Source: Microcebus murinus (lineage: Eukaryota; Chordata; Mammalia; Primates; Cheirogaleidae). From it: a stretch of DNA of 64,000 nt. The stretch covers positions 72,569,001 through 72,633,000 of the forward strand of contig NC_134109.1 in the NCBI RefSeq assembly GCF_040939455.1, read 5' to 3'. A program made the translations under genes and the position numbers. The notes beneath the pieces are model-generated. The model searched no databases. It worked only from the letters and a program-made list of their open reading frames with translations, and was not told the DNA's origin. Position 1 is the first letter of the stretch; each line of letters begins with the position of its first letter. Shown here in pieces: positions 26,807 to 39,483 of the stretch.

Positions 26807-27757
26807 ATGGAACAACAAAATCTTTCCATGGTGTCTGAGTTTATTTTGTTGGGACTCACAGAGTCTCATGAGTTACAGATTTTATTTTTCTCCATTATCT
26901 ACATATCCATCATGTTAGGTAACCTCATCATTATCTTTGTAGTGAAATTGGACCCTCAATTGCATTCTCCCATGTACTTCCTACTAGCAAACCTCTCCTT
27001 CATTGATATGTCCTTGGCCTCCTTTGCTACTCCTAAAATGATCTATGATTTAATTAGTGAATATAAGACTATCTCCTATGAGGGCTGCATGACTCAGATG
27101 TTTTTCCTTCACCTTTTAGGTGGAAGTGAGATGATGTTGCTTGTAGCTATGGCAATTGATAGATACTTTGCTATATGCAAACCCCTCCATTATCAACATA
27201 TTATGGGCCATCGTGTTTGCATCAGACTTGCACTTCTCTCCTGGACCACTGGCTTTGTGCACACTATGAGTCAAATGGTTTTCACAGTGACTTTGCCGTT
27301 TTGTGGTCCTAATGTTGTGGATAGCTTTTTCTGTGATCTGCCTCGAGTGATCAAACTTGCCTGCACTGACACTTACATCCTGGAACTATTGGTCATTGCA
27401 AACAGTGGAATACTCTCTCTGTTCTGTTTCATCTTTCTGTTCATCTCCTATAGCGTCATCCTGATTACTGTCTGGCATCACTCCTCCAGGGGGTCTTCCA
27501 AGGCTTTGTCTACTCTTTCAGCCCACATTACAGTGGTGGTACTGTTCTTTGGACCTTGCATCTTTATCTACATATGGCCATTCAGCAGTGTCTCCATTGA
27601 TAAACTGCTCTCTGTGTTTTATACAATTTTTACTCCTCTTTTAAATCCAATCATCTACACGTTCAGGAATAAAGACATGAAGAAAGCATTAAGAAAAATA
27701 AAGATCAAACATGTGAGTTCTAGATCAACCTTTTCATTGAAAGACTATAATCATTAA
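26807..27757 (+). CDS. Olfactory receptor, OR4 family (OR4K-like), intact
   Basis: A 316-residue class II odorant receptor in a single coding exon. I chose the ATG at 26807 over the in-frame ATG at 26789. It gives the usual OR4 N-terminus with a glycosylation sequon (N5-L-S) and GLTES spacing matching its neighbours; the earlier start would add only six residues. Motifs in order: GN in TM1, LHSPMYFLLANLSF, MAIDRYFAIC ending TM3 (F where V is usual), LPFCGPN, FCDLPRVIKLAC in the second outer loop, KALSTLSAH and PLLNPIIY. Its C-terminus is slightly longer than that of its neighbours. It lies between the OR4K13 pseudogene and OR4L1 copy B. From memory the human cluster has a pseudogene (OR4U1P) in that interval, so this could be its intact counterpart, but I cannot confirm the ortholog. 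Confidence 0.93.
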   Translation: MEQQNLSMVSEFILLGLTESHELQILFFSIIYISIMLGNLIIIFVVKLDPQLHSPMYFLLANLSFIDMSLASFATPKMIYDLISEYKTISYEGCMTQMFFLHLLGGSEMMLLVAMAIDRYFAICKPLHYQHIMGHRVCIRLALLSWTTGFVHTMSQMVFTVTLPFCGPNVVDSFFCDLPRVIKLACTDTYILELLVIANSGILSLFCFIFLFISYSVILITVWHHSSRGSSKALSTLSAHITVVVLFFGPCIFIYIWPFSSVSIDKLLSVFYTIFTPLLNPIIYTFRNKDMKKALRKIKIKHVSSRSTFSLKDYNH

Positions 27758-27892
27758 AAGCATCATAATTTTTATTATCATCATCATCCTCATCATCCAA
27801 AGCCATCAAGGTATATGCTTTTGTACCAACCATAGGCCACATTTGGGGAAATGACAATCCCTCCATATATAAGCATATATGCAATAAATCCT

Positions 27893-27898
27893 GATTTT
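27893..27898 (+). promoter_or_regulatory. Candidate polyadenylation signal
   Basis: AATAAA about 135 bases downstream of the OR stop codon. Plausible by position only. Confidence 0.35.
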
Positions 27899-28111
27899 TC
27901 CTCTAAGTACAAACTATTCCAATATAACATTTTCCTATGTTGTAATTTTATGTTTGTCTATAAATTAAATTATATTAACTATTATTTATTGAGTTCTGTT
28001 TACATATAACATACTTTGCATGAATTTTCTTCTGTCTTCACAACAATGAAAATAGAGAATATTACTCCTATATTATTAATAGGAAATAAAACTCAGCATT
28101 AGGAAATTTAA

Positions 28112-28556
<445 letters not shown>

Positions 28557-28559
28557 TGA

Positions 28560-30290
28560 TATCTATGTTTAAATAACATTTATAATTTTTTATTTTCTGT
28601 ACTCTTCTCACAGATCATGGTTTCCAATAAATAAATATTTCCACATAGAGAATGAAATAGTTTTCCATTACTCATAAAGTAAAAACAGTTAAGACTTTCA
28701 GTTTCCTTTTGCCTTTGATTTAACAGAAAAGAACTTATTAAGCCAGCTAAAATAATTGATTTGAATTATCAAGGTGTACTAGGATTATTGTTATACAATA
28801 GGGTAGTGAAGACCATGTCTAAACCCAAGTGATATGCTATGGTACCTCATAGTATTTGCATATTAAGTAATAAAAGTAAGTGAATATTATATAACTCAGG
28901 AAACATAAAAATTTGGTTCATAACACCAAGTAAAGAATGACCATCATCAGAGATCTGAATGAAGACAAAGAAGAATACAATAAGCACTAGAAGAAGGCAG
29001 CCATTAATATTGAGTTTCACAACCCATTAGTAAAATGTTGATTATAAAACTAAGAATGTTTTTTCCTAAGTTGTATTTGTTCACAAATTCCCAGTTCCTT
29101 TATTCCCTTTGTTTTTCCTTTTCAAGGAGATGGTGATTAACTTTACAATTTAGTCTCTATGTTACAGAATATTTATGTGGGATTATGACCAAATTAAAAA
29201 AGATATCAATACCACACAGAAAAGGATATAGTAACCAATGGCAATTTTTGTCTTTCCATTTGGAGGAAAGGATGAAGAATCTCTTAATGTGTTAATCTCT
29301 TATGCAGGATGGATTCATCTTTAGACTAAAGCTATTGTCATTTTTTGCAAGTTTAAATTTAGGTAAAATAGTGTCTATGGATGCTGAGTAGACAATAGGG
29401 AAACATTCTGATTCTTTGTCCATCGACTTTCAGCCCCATGTTAGTTTCTCTTAGTCTCTTCTGTATGATAAAGAACTACAAGCTCAGAAATTACATTTTC
29501 TAAACTCTCTTGCAAACCTATTCTTGTGAGTTTCTACCAGTGAAAGACATTCACGTGATATTGAAAGATGGCAAAATGGAGAAGCCTTAAATTTCTCTGC
29601 CTCTGTTTCTTGCAGCAGCCCACTTCTCCCAAAGTGATAGCCCTGCTCTGAGTGGGCACTGGGGGAGCAGAGACCCTGATCATCTCAGCTTGCTCTTTCT
29701 GGCATAAACTTCTGCTCCACAAGCAAGCTGGAGGAGAGAGGTGGTGAAAGAGTCCTACTATTCTCAGCCTGGCATGTCTGAAGTAGAGCATGTACTCTAG
29801 GTGCTAGGTGGGGAGATAGAGTCTCAGTCCTCTCCGGATTGGATTCTACATGAAATGAAGTTTCTGCAACACTTACCCCTCATGGTATAAAATCACAGCA
29901 CTAGAGTGCGAGCTGTGGGGAGGAGGAGTCCAGTATTCTTGCCTACACCTGCTTGGAGTATAGTTTTCACATAATGGGGCTAGGAGAGAAGCAGCAGGGG
30001 AGGTAAAGGTAGTGGCTTAAAACCACAGGCCTGTTGTTCTTATCGATATTTACTAGATTTTCTTGAACGAATGCTTCTCCATTTTCTGTATGACCTAGGA
30101 CAATTTCCTGAGACTATAAAACATTTTGTTTTAGAAGTTTCTCTAGTCAGTATTTTTTGGTGGGGGGAGAGTTTCCACCAGGCTCCTCACCCTGCCATTC
30201 CAAAAGTCCCCTTGGTTTTTATTTCAAAGCCATCTAATTCTGATGCAGAAAATCTTCAGACAGTATTTTGGAGCTCCCCACTCTACTCTG
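28560..30290. other. Intergenic, no assignment
   Basis: Mixed composition. A moderately GC-rich patch at about 29400-30060 looks like old repeat material I cannot name. The 85-codon minus-strand frame at 29534-29791 and the 119-codon frame starting at 30071 have no recognised domains and fall in this patch or the following L2. Confidence 0.5.
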
Positions 30291-30559
30291 TATGCACTGT
30301 CATCAGTGAGGCAACTCTGTTTCCAAATCTTCACAGTTCTACCAGAGAATTTAACCATGCCCTCTTCTCCCTCACCCTCCATGGCCTTAGATTAACTGGT
30401 CACTATTTCTTATCTAGATTGTTGGAATGACATAGTAATTTCTCTTCAGTGAAACTAACATGACCTTACGCAAACTCAATTTTCTTCATAGTCTCTATTT
30501 TACCACTGAGACGATTGCCCACAATCTATAGAATATATTCCAATTTGCTTTGATTGATA

Positions 30560-30985
30560 TTTCAGACCCTTCAAAGTTCTTATCCCAATCTTTCTGTCCT
30601 CATCAAAAACTCTCCCTTCTTCACCACCCCACCATTCTATGGTATATTTCAAACATACTAGATATTTTCTGTTGACTTAATATGTCAAAATATTTTAGAC
30701 TTCCATGCCTTCCTACATATCATTATTTCTGCCTAGAATTTTCTTCTAACTTCTCTGTGCTTATTATCAAAGTCTATACTTATCATTAAAGGCACAAATG
30801 CCTCTTTTGGGAGAGGTGGTTTCTTTTATGAGAAATTTGCAAACTCCACGAAACAAAATTTAACTGGTGGCAAACTGTTATTATTACATTCAGCATTGCA
30901 TTATGTGAGGTCAGTCTTCAAGGATAAGACTTTGAGGTCCCTGAGGACAGGTTCCTGACATACAGTATGGATTCAATAAAGGTTT
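30560..30985 (+). mobile_element. L2 fragment (3' region)
   Basis: Diverged L2 3' text ending in a typical tail (ccctgaggacaggttcctg, then CATACAGTATGGATTCAATAAAGG). Its 5' limit is uncertain and may extend to about 30290. Confidence 0.65.
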
Positions 30986-31377
30986 GAGACTTTCTGAATC
31001 CAATACTTTTCTTCAAGGCCACATTTTAGCCCTTTGTAAATGACTTATGAATAGTTTCCTTATTTCTTAGAACAATATGTACACTGTAAGTACTCTTATT
31101 GCCAGAAAACAAATTTGACATTAGAACAGTTAAATTTGTCTCCCAGTAAAATATTTAGAGGAAATCAAAGGAGAGTATATTCAACACCAGAATGTTGAAG
31201 GACATTAGAGAATAGGAAGAAAATTCATCAAATCCACTAAAAGTAATACATTAAACTAGGGGTAAAGTGCATGAAAAACACAATCCCTGCTACCGATTAA
31301 TATATAGGAAAAGAAATATGAATTGAGAATAATAAATATGTGAGACAAGGAAAGAATACTTCAAGAATCACACCTTA

Positions 31378-31707
31378 GGCTGGGCGTGGTGGCTCACGCC
31401 TGTAATCCTAGCACTCTGGGATGCCGAGGCGGGCGGATTGCTCAAGGTCAGGACTTTGAAACCAGCCTGAACGAGAACCCGTCTCTATTAAAAATAGAAA
31501 AAAATTAATTGACTAACTAAAAATATATATACAAAAACTTAGCTAGGAATGGTGGTGCATGCCTGTAGTCTCACTACTTGGGAGGTTGAGGCAGTAGGAT
31601 CGCTTGAGCCCAGGAGATTGAGGTTGCGGTGAGCTAGGCTGATGCCAGGGCACTCACTGTAGCCTGGGCAAAAAAGTGAGACTCTGTCTCAAAAAAAAAA
31701 AAAAAAA
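31378..31707 (+). mobile_element. Alu, plus orientation
   Basis: Both monomers and an A-tail are present. The perfect target-site duplicate AATCACACCTT lies at 31366-31376 and 31708-31718. Confidence 0.97.
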
Positions 31708-32156
31708 AATCACACCTTTTTAGCCTAGTCAGTGCCTTAGGGTAAATATTTAAACAGGAAATAAAGAACTATCAATCTGGGAAGTACAGGACCTGGTACA
31801 AAAAATACGAGAATTATCAACATAATTAATTTTGTAAACATAACACCTATGAAAAGAGTATTTATTATAATGTTTTATAATAAAATGGGTAATTATTTTC
31901 TGAATATTTCAAGGCACAGTACTTAAATTTAAAAAATGCTATTTTAGTGAACACAAAACAGTTGTATCATTTATAATATCAAATTTTAAGTTATTTAATG
32001 TAATATGCCTTTAAAATTTCTACTTTCTTAATGTTATATATTGCATATAATATACAATTTTAATTATACATTTATAACATATACACATCAAATTATTTAT
32101 ATTGAGGAATTTGGCTCAGAAAAGTTTGGAAACTATTCTTAAAAATTACCCTCAAA

Positions 32157-32483
<327 letters not shown>

Positions 32484-32500
32484 AAAAATTACCCTCAAAG

Positions 32501-33728
32501 TTTCTAGATAGAAGATAAGATGATAACTTGAGAGTAATGTGAGAGAAAGGAATGTCCATTGAATCAAACCTGTCTACACTTAGTATTTCATAGCCAATCC
32601 ACCAACACTCTCATGGCTATGTTAATCAAGCCATCACTCAGAAAGGACCACAGCCTATTAAAGGCCATAAATTAGGTGTAAACATATCTCTGGTCATATG
32701 AAGGCAGATGTCTCAGTGCTCTAACAACTCCCAGTGAAATCTGGATTCCCAAAGCTCCAGGAAATCTGCACCTAAAGTGGTTCACATCTTTTTAAAAGAG
32801 GCAGATAGTAGTATGCAGAAACATATGCAGAGCATCACAGAAAATAAACAGCACATTTTAAAATTTGAACAATCTCTTGAACATGTTGCTCCTTATACTG
32901 TGCTTTTAAAACAAGTAAGTGAAAATATTGTAGAGCTCTAATTCATTAGAAATTTAATATACTGAGGATGGTATTTTAATCAATTTTGTTTGGACAGGAA
33001 AGAAAAGTCTTTGGCTTTTAAGACAAGGTTGAGAGAGGATTTGTCCTTTCTAACTGGGAGATCACATAACAGTATTTCACAGGGAGTTGGAAGCAATAGT
33101 TTCTATGAAAATTGAAAGGAAATATGTCATCAAATGATATTGCAGAGTAAAATTGGCAGTAAATAATAAGTAATTAAGTATGATGAATACAATTAAGGAA
33201 GATAAATGCTGATAATTCAGAAAATTCATACTATCTTTGAAAATAATGTGAAAGTGAGCAACTCATAATTTTTTGCAGAATGGGGATGTTTTTCCATCAA
33301 CTTTCAGGTGTTGACTGAATGTGTAAATAGCATATCATATTGGCAATTGTAGAAGGAACTGGAAAAGGAGAGAATTTCTGACCATAACCATATGTTTACA
33401 AAATCATTGTATAAAACTCACCATTAGACCATAAATACAAATAAGATCTCAGATAAGTAAAGAGGGAGAAGAAGTGCTTAAAGAATGTTCATATCCAAGA
33501 CAACACAGATAATGTGAATAATTCAGGAATCTCCTTATGAGTATTCTAAATAGTAGGGAAAACATAATAGCAAGTTTCCAAATGTAAATTAAAATAGGAG
33601 ACTTTAAGAAACTTTAAAACTAGATAGGGTTGGATTTGGAGTCTGTCCTTGACTGTTTTGGAGTGACATATATCTGAGTTCAAGCAGCTAGATAATACCA
33701 AAAAACTGCATTTAAAAACACAAAATTA
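32501..33728. other. Intergenic, no assignment
   Basis: Non-coding; no open frame of note and no repeat recognised. Confidence 0.5.
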
Positions 33729-34070
33729 GGTCAGGTGCAGTGGCTCACACCTGTAATCCCAGCACTCTGGGAGGACAAGTACAATGGATCCTTTGAGCTC
33801 AGGAGTTCAAGACCAGCCTGAGCAAGAGCGAGACCCCATCTCTACTAAAAATAGAAAGAAATTAGCTGGACAACTAAAAATATATAGAAAAAATTAGCTG
33901 GTCATGGTGGCACATGCCTGTAATCCCAACTACTCAGGAGGCTGAGACGGGATTACTTGAGCCCAGCAGTTTGAAGTTGTTGTGAACTAGGCTGAACCCA
34001 TGGCACTTGAGCATGGGCAACAGAGCTAACTCTGTCTCAAAAAAAAGAAAAAAAGAAAAATTAATTTATT
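33729..34070 (+). mobile_element. Older Alu, plus orientation
   Basis: More CpG decay than the other Alus (GGTCAGGTGCAGTGGCTCACACC start) and a short deletion in the right arm, with an A-rich tail containing G. Probably an old subfamily. Confidence 0.93.
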
Positions 34071-34109
34071 TAAGAGAATTTTGACTTAAGGAAAAAAGCA
34101 AAGAAAAGT

Positions 34110-34430
34110 ACAATGGTTTAAGTTTTATTGACATAATTCATACACTATAAAATTTACCAATTTTAAGTACACATTTCAATGAGTGTTATTAGGTTTACAT
34201 AGTTGTGCAACCATCACCACAATCCTATTTTAAATCATTTTCACCACTACAAAAAGAAACCCCATGTTCATTGGCAGGCCCTCTTCAGTCCCAGGTGACC
34301 ACTAATATACTTTCTGACTTTATAGAGATGCCTTTCCTAGACACTTCATATAAATGGAATTATACTTTTGTATATCAGGCTTCTTTTACTAAGCATAATG
34401 TTTTTGAAATCTATCCCTATTTTAGCATAA
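34110..34430 (-). mobile_element. Old L1 fragment, minus orientation
   Basis: The text matches the well-known antisense L1 3' region: TTTACCAATTTTAAGTACAC, then gttgtgcaaccatcaccac, then ACTTCATATAAATGGAATTA. The 88-codon frame starting at 34205 is not a gene. Confidence 0.75.
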
Positions 34431-35744
34431 TTATAATAATTTTTGCAAAGCATAAAATCAGTCAAGATTGAAATTATTATCTTCAAATGGCTATAATGAA
34501 AAAAGAAGCAAATATTTGATTCAATAAATTATTTGTACATTAAGTAATATGTACTGTATACAGGTGAGCAAGAGCAAAATTGTTCATATCCAACTACTTA
34601 ATAAACAAGTCTTTGCTTGTTTCTTTCCTACTAGAGATTTATACTTAAATCCCTTGAGAGTGTAATCTTGGATTTACATGAATGACTCACATTCAGCACA
34701 AACCCGCTTAGTGCTCACCCTGTGGCTGGCCAGGAGCCTGTGCCCACCAGCATCTCACTAGTACTCCCCACATCTTTTTGGAGGGGGTCTGCCTGTAAGA
34801 TCTGAGAACATTTCCTTAATTGTGTAGGTCTTGAGTTTTCATTTATTAAATAAGATGTGAAGAATAATAGATTAGAGTGTTTCCTCCTAGATCTGATATT
34901 ATCATTCTACTTTCGATTTCTTCTAGGACTTATCATAAATTGTTGAGTAAAAGTAATTATAGTAAAATGCGTAATTGATTATCAAAGGGAAGAACATTTT
35001 CCTCGCTAATAGAATTCCTATAAACTATATAATTTATTTCTTTTCATTTACAGTGCTTTGTTCACTAATAATATAACATGTGTACTATATTATGTGTAAA
35101 CCTGAAGAAATATTTTTAAAAGCTTGCTTAGAAAGGGAAGAGAGTAAATAAGAGAAACAAATGCTGGGAAAGTCATCAGCATGAATAAAAGTCAGCTTTT
35201 CCTCTCAAATAAAATAAAAGGCCAAAATAAAGCTTTCTTAATCAGTTTATGCTTAATTATATTGATTTCTTATGCAATTTTTTTTCGGTTATTATTGTAC
35301 CACAGGGCATAAAATTCCACTTAGCAAAATTTTTCATCTCCACATTATAACTGGCATATTCATTTCATCTAGAAATTGTCAACTCTTTTAATTTGTCCCA
35401 AGTATATCTAGTTTTTACATTCACTGTCTCAAAAGCCTCAAAAGCAAAATTCTTGCTCACTTGCATGATAAGCATGGAACATAATCCTGCAAAGAAATTG
35501 TGTTGTGATGGCCATCTTGCACACTTTTTTCAGACAACAGCCTACATTGAGCACCCATTCAGTCTGCTCCTGCAGGTTAACCTACAGGAATGGCATCATT
35601 TTTATCTTTCTTTTCTCTTATTTGTAAGCATTATCCATTTCTTAAAAATATCAAAGATAGGGAAACAATTAGGAAGTTAAGTTTGAATAAGGGTAGGATA
35701 TTTTGACAGGAAACTGAGGAGAAATGAAAACAAGGAGAGAAGTA
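34431..35744. other. Intergenic, no assignment
   Basis: AT-rich non-coding DNA. A 95-codon frame at 35393-35680 shows no known family. Confidence 0.5.
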
Positions 35745-36683
35745 CAGGTCATTGGAGACCACTAAAACTTTCTCCATATTAGCAGCAAAGACATTTCTGT
35801 TTCTTATCATTCCTGTGTTCACTGTACTAGCACTTTCAATTTCCTTCAAGAACTTTTTTTCCTTTGCATTTACAACTCAGCTAACTGGCCTAAGTGGCCT
35901 AGCTTGTGGCCTACCTCAGCTTTTGACATTTCTTTTTCACGAAACTCAATCATTTCTAGCTTTTGCTTTAAAGTAAGAGATACACAACATTTCCTTCTAC
36001 TTGAACACTTAGAGATTATTGTAAGGGTATTATTTGGCCTAATTTCAATATTGTTGTGTCTCAGGGAATAGGGAGGCTCAAGAAGGAGAGAGTTGAGGGA
36101 ACTGTCGGTGGTTGGAGCAGTCAGAACACACAACATTTATTGCTTAAGTTCTCCGTCTTCTGTGGGCACAGTTGTGGTGTCCCCAAACAATTGAAACAAT
36201 AACATCAAAGATCACTGATCACAGATGACCATTACAGATATAATAATGATGAAAATTTTTAAATTTTGTGAGAATTAACAAAATGAGACACAGAGACATG
36301 AAGTGAGCACATGCCATTGGAGAAATGGTGCCGATAGACTTGCTGAACACAGAGTTACCACAAATATTCAATTTGTTAAAAAAAGAAAGGAAGCAAGCAA
36401 GGAAGGAAGGAGGGACCTAAGAAGATAGGAAAGGAAAGGAAAGGAAAGGAAAGGAAAGGAAAGGAAAGGAAAGGAAAGGAAAGGAAAGGAAAGGAAAGGA
36501 AAGGAAAGGAAAGGAAAGGAAAGGAAAGGAAAGGAAAGGAAAGGAAAGGAAAGGAAAGGAAAGGGAAAAGAGAGAGACAGAGAAAGAGACAGAGAGAGAG
36601 AGAGAGATAGAAAGAAAGAAAGGCAGGTATCTTTGAGGAGCAATAAAGTGAAGCATAATAAAAGAAAACATGCCAGTATAATA
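35745..36683 (-). mobile_element. Tigger1 DNA transposon fragment (5' end and transposase N-terminus)
   Basis: Read on the minus strand, the element starts near 36683 with a decayed terminal repeat, passes the 5' non-coding region and enters a CENP-B/pogo-type transposase. The decayed N-terminal helix-turn-helix part is visible in the frame at 35870-36136 (SKCSSRRK, then SLTLKQKLEMIEF and MSKAEVGHKLG). The remaining two thirds of the element are missing. The GGAAA array has expanded inside its terminal region. Confidence 0.88.
36427..36632 (+). repeat. (GGAAA)n microsatellite with GA-rich continuation
   Basis: About 137 bases of almost perfect GGAAA pentamers (36427-36563, about 27 copies) followed by about 70 bases of GA/GAAA-rich sequence. 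The apparent 90-115-codon frames here are by-products of the repeat. Confidence 0.97.
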
Positions 36684-37293
36684 CACAAGAGAAATCAAAA
36701 AGAAAAATTTTGATTGAATTCAAAGACCTTAATTCGTGTATAAATTAGCCCCTAAGTTACATGCTTGGTTTTGATTTGTTTGCTTGTTTTAGGATCATAG
36801 AATGCCCTTTGTAAATTACTTCACAAATACAGGACAATGTAATTATTCATTACATTACATAAATTCTATATTCCTTATATATCAGGATTACCTAATCTCA
36901 AGAAGGGTAGGTACAGAATAGTATAATAATAAGTCAACATAAATAATAGTTAATTACTATTTAATCTTTGTATGTTAACAAATTAGTGACCAAGTCAAGA
37001 TCAGTTGATAAGAGGATCATTTGATAGAATCAGACATTAGAAAATTGAATTTCCCCTCCTTCAAATGTTTTTAGGTGCTCTGTGTCTATAAGATTATTGT
37101 TTAAAAGGAATGTGATACATAAACTAATCTCACATTATAAACATTGATGTGTTGATATACTTAAAATTATACTCTCATGGCATTGACTATTAGTATCACC
37201 AACTAACAGAAATAAGAAAATATTGGTGCTAACTGTGGCTTTTTTTTTATTCTTTTTGCATATATAAGAACTTCTGGAGCCTGAGTCGGGTAA
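36684..37293. other. Upstream region of OR4L1 copy B
   Basis: AT-rich. A T-run followed by an AG at 37267-37268 could be the splice acceptor of the coding exon, but the site is weaker than at the other two complete OR genes. The matching part of copy A lies outside the window. Confidence 0.45.
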
Positions 37294-38232
37294 ATGGATG
37301 CTAAAAATGGATCTATAGTGACTGAGTTTATTTTACTAGGATTTTCTGAACCATGGGAACTTCAAATTTTCTTCTTTGTGACATTTTCCTTAATCTATGG
37401 GGCTACTGTGGTGGGAAACATTCTCATTATGGTCACAGTGATATTTAGTTCGACTCTCCATTCTCCCATGTACTTCCTCCTTGGAAACCTCTCTTTTTTG
37501 GACATGTGTCTTTCCACCGCCACTACACCCAAGATGATCACGGACTTGCTCAGCGAACACAAGACCATCTCTGTATGGGGCTGCATGGCCCAGATGTTCT
37601 TTATGCACTTCTTTGGGGGTGCTGAGATGACTCTTCTGCTAGTCATGGCCTTTGACAGATATGTAGCCATATGTAAACCCCTGCACTACAGGACAATCAT
37701 GAGCCACAGGCTGCTGAATGGGTTTGTGACACTTTCATGGATCATTGGTTTTATACACACCATGAGCCAGATGGTATTAACAGTGAACTTGCCTTTCTGT
37801 GGCCACAATGTCATAAACAGCATATTTTGTGACCTTCCTCTGGTGATCAAGCTTGCTTGTGTTGAGACATACGCCCTGGAATTATTTGTCATTGCTGACA
37901 GTGGGCTGCTGTCTTTTATCTGTTTCATCCTCTTGCTTGTCTCCTACACTGTCATTCTGGTCACGGTAAGACAAAAATCATCGGGAGGGCTCTCCAAGGC
38001 TCTATCGACATTGTCTGCCCACATCATTGTGGTTACTCTGTTCTTTGGACCTTGTATCTTTATCTATGCCTGGCCATTCAGTACGTTGGCAAGCAATAAA
38101 ACGCTTGCTGTATTTTACACTGTTATCACACCCTTACTGAATCCTATTATTTATACCCTGAGAAATCAGAAAATGCAGGGGGCCATGAGGAAATTACTGT
38201 TCCATCACGTTAGCTCTGCACAAAACTTCTAG
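37294..38232 (+). CDS. OR4L1: Olfactory receptor OR4L1, copy B, intact
   Basis: A complete 312-residue class II odorant receptor, the same length as human OR4L1 and strongly resembling it. The start at 37294 gives MDAKNGS with a glycosylation sequon at N5. Features: GN (41-42) in TM1, LHSPMYF (55-61), conserved C97 before TM3, MAFDRYVAIC (118-127), conserved outer-loop cysteines (C169, C179), KALSTLSAH before TM6 and PLLNPIIY (280-287) in TM7. No defects. Differs from copy A at 22 of 908 shared bases. It is followed 85 bases later by an inverted pair of L1s, then by segment B. Confidence 0.96.
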   Translation: MDAKNGSIVTEFILLGFSEPWELQIFFFVTFSLIYGATVVGNILIMVTVIFSSTLHSPMYFLLGNLSFLDMCLSTATTPKMITDLLSEHKTISVWGCMAQMFFMHFFGGAEMTLLLVMAFDRYVAICKPLHYRTIMSHRLLNGFVTLSWIIGFIHTMSQMVLTVNLPFCGHNVINSIFCDLPLVIKLACVETYALELFVIADSGLLSFICFILLLVSYTVILVTVRQKSSGGLSKALSTLSAHIIVVTLFFGPCIFIYAWPFSTLASNKTLAVFYTVITPLLNPIIYTLRNQKMQGAMRKLLFHHVSSAQNF

Positions 38233-38316
38233 GCTTTAGCACTATATAATTAGCACAACTTTCAGATACTATGATATGATAATTTGAATACATTATGTAC
38301 AATGCGGCATTTCACT

Positions 38317-39483
38317 TTTTTTTTAAGGTCTTGAGGATTTTTTTAATCTTTTATTGCATTATATTATGGGGGTACAATATTGTTAGGATTTCATATATTG
38401 CTCCTGTCTCCCCTCCCCTTCCCGCCATGACAGAGCTTCAAGCTTGTCCAACACCCAGGTGGTGGGTACTACACCTATTATCTAAGTGTACACCCTTCCC
38501 CTCCTCCCCCTACCACCTGTCCACCACCTGATAAAAAGGTTTTTTGTTTTTTTTATATATTTTGGTTACATTGTATATCTTTGCCTCTCCCTAAAAAGGG
38601 TTTGAGGTAATCCCTTCCCCCCTACAATGCTCGCCACATCCCTAAGATGTGGGCCTCCCCCAATTCCTGGTGAACACTACCACTATTTGAGCACCATAGT
38701 TTTAATCAGTCAGTGCCAATTTGATGGCAAGTAGATGTGGAGCCCATTTTCTTGATCTTGTGTTGCCTCACTTTGAATAATGGGCTTAAACTTAATCCAG
38801 GATAGCATAAACAGTGCTAGCTCACTGTTATTTCTTAGAATTGAGTAATATTCCATTGTGAGCATATACCAAATTTTAATTATCCACTCATGAATTGATG
38901 GGTACTTGGGTTGTTTCCATGATCTTGCAATAGTGAATTGTGCTGCCATAAACATTCGAGTGCAGATGTCTTTATAATAGAATGTCTTATGTTCTCTTAG
39001 GTAGATGTCCAACAATGCTATTGCTGGGCCGAATGGTATTTCTATTTTTAGCTGTTTGAGGTATCTCCAAATTCTTTTCCACAAAGGTTGCACTAATTTG
39101 CAGTCCCACCAGCAGTGTAGGAGTGTTCTTGTCTCTCTGCATCCTCACCAGCATTCTTGTTTTGAGATTTCTTGATATAAGCCATTCTTACTGGTGTTAG
39201 ATGGTATCTCATTGTGGTTTTGATTTGCATTTCTCAGATGATTAGAGATGTTGAGCATTTTTTTATATGTTTGGAGGTCATTATTCTGTCTTCTTTGGAG
39301 AATTTTCTGTTCATTTCTGTTGGCCATTTCTTAATGGGATTGTTTGATTTTTTCATGTTAATTCTTTTAAGTTCTAGATAGATTCTTGTTATTAGACCTT
39401 TATCAGAAGTATAGACAGTGAATATTTTCTCCCGCTCTGTGGGTTGTCTATTTGCTCTAATGATAGTTTCCTTGGCTGTGCAG
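38317..39483 (-). mobile_element. L1, minus orientation (left half of a head-to-head pair)
   Basis: Antisense L1 including the complete bipartite 3'UTR (38317-38700) and about 0.8 kb of the ORF2 3' part. Remnant frames lie at 38710-39093 and 39145-39494 on the minus strand. It abuts a sense L1 at about 39484 with no spacer. Confidence 0.87.

Noticed and set aside
35870..36136. 88-codon minus-strand frame as an independent gene
   Set aside because: Its second half is the N-terminus of a decayed Tigger1 transposase and its first half is that element's 5' non-coding region.
36368..36723. SFPFL-repeat open frames of 93-115 codons on the minus strand
   Set aside because: Pure translation of the GGAAA array; all three frames are open because the repeat has no stop codon.
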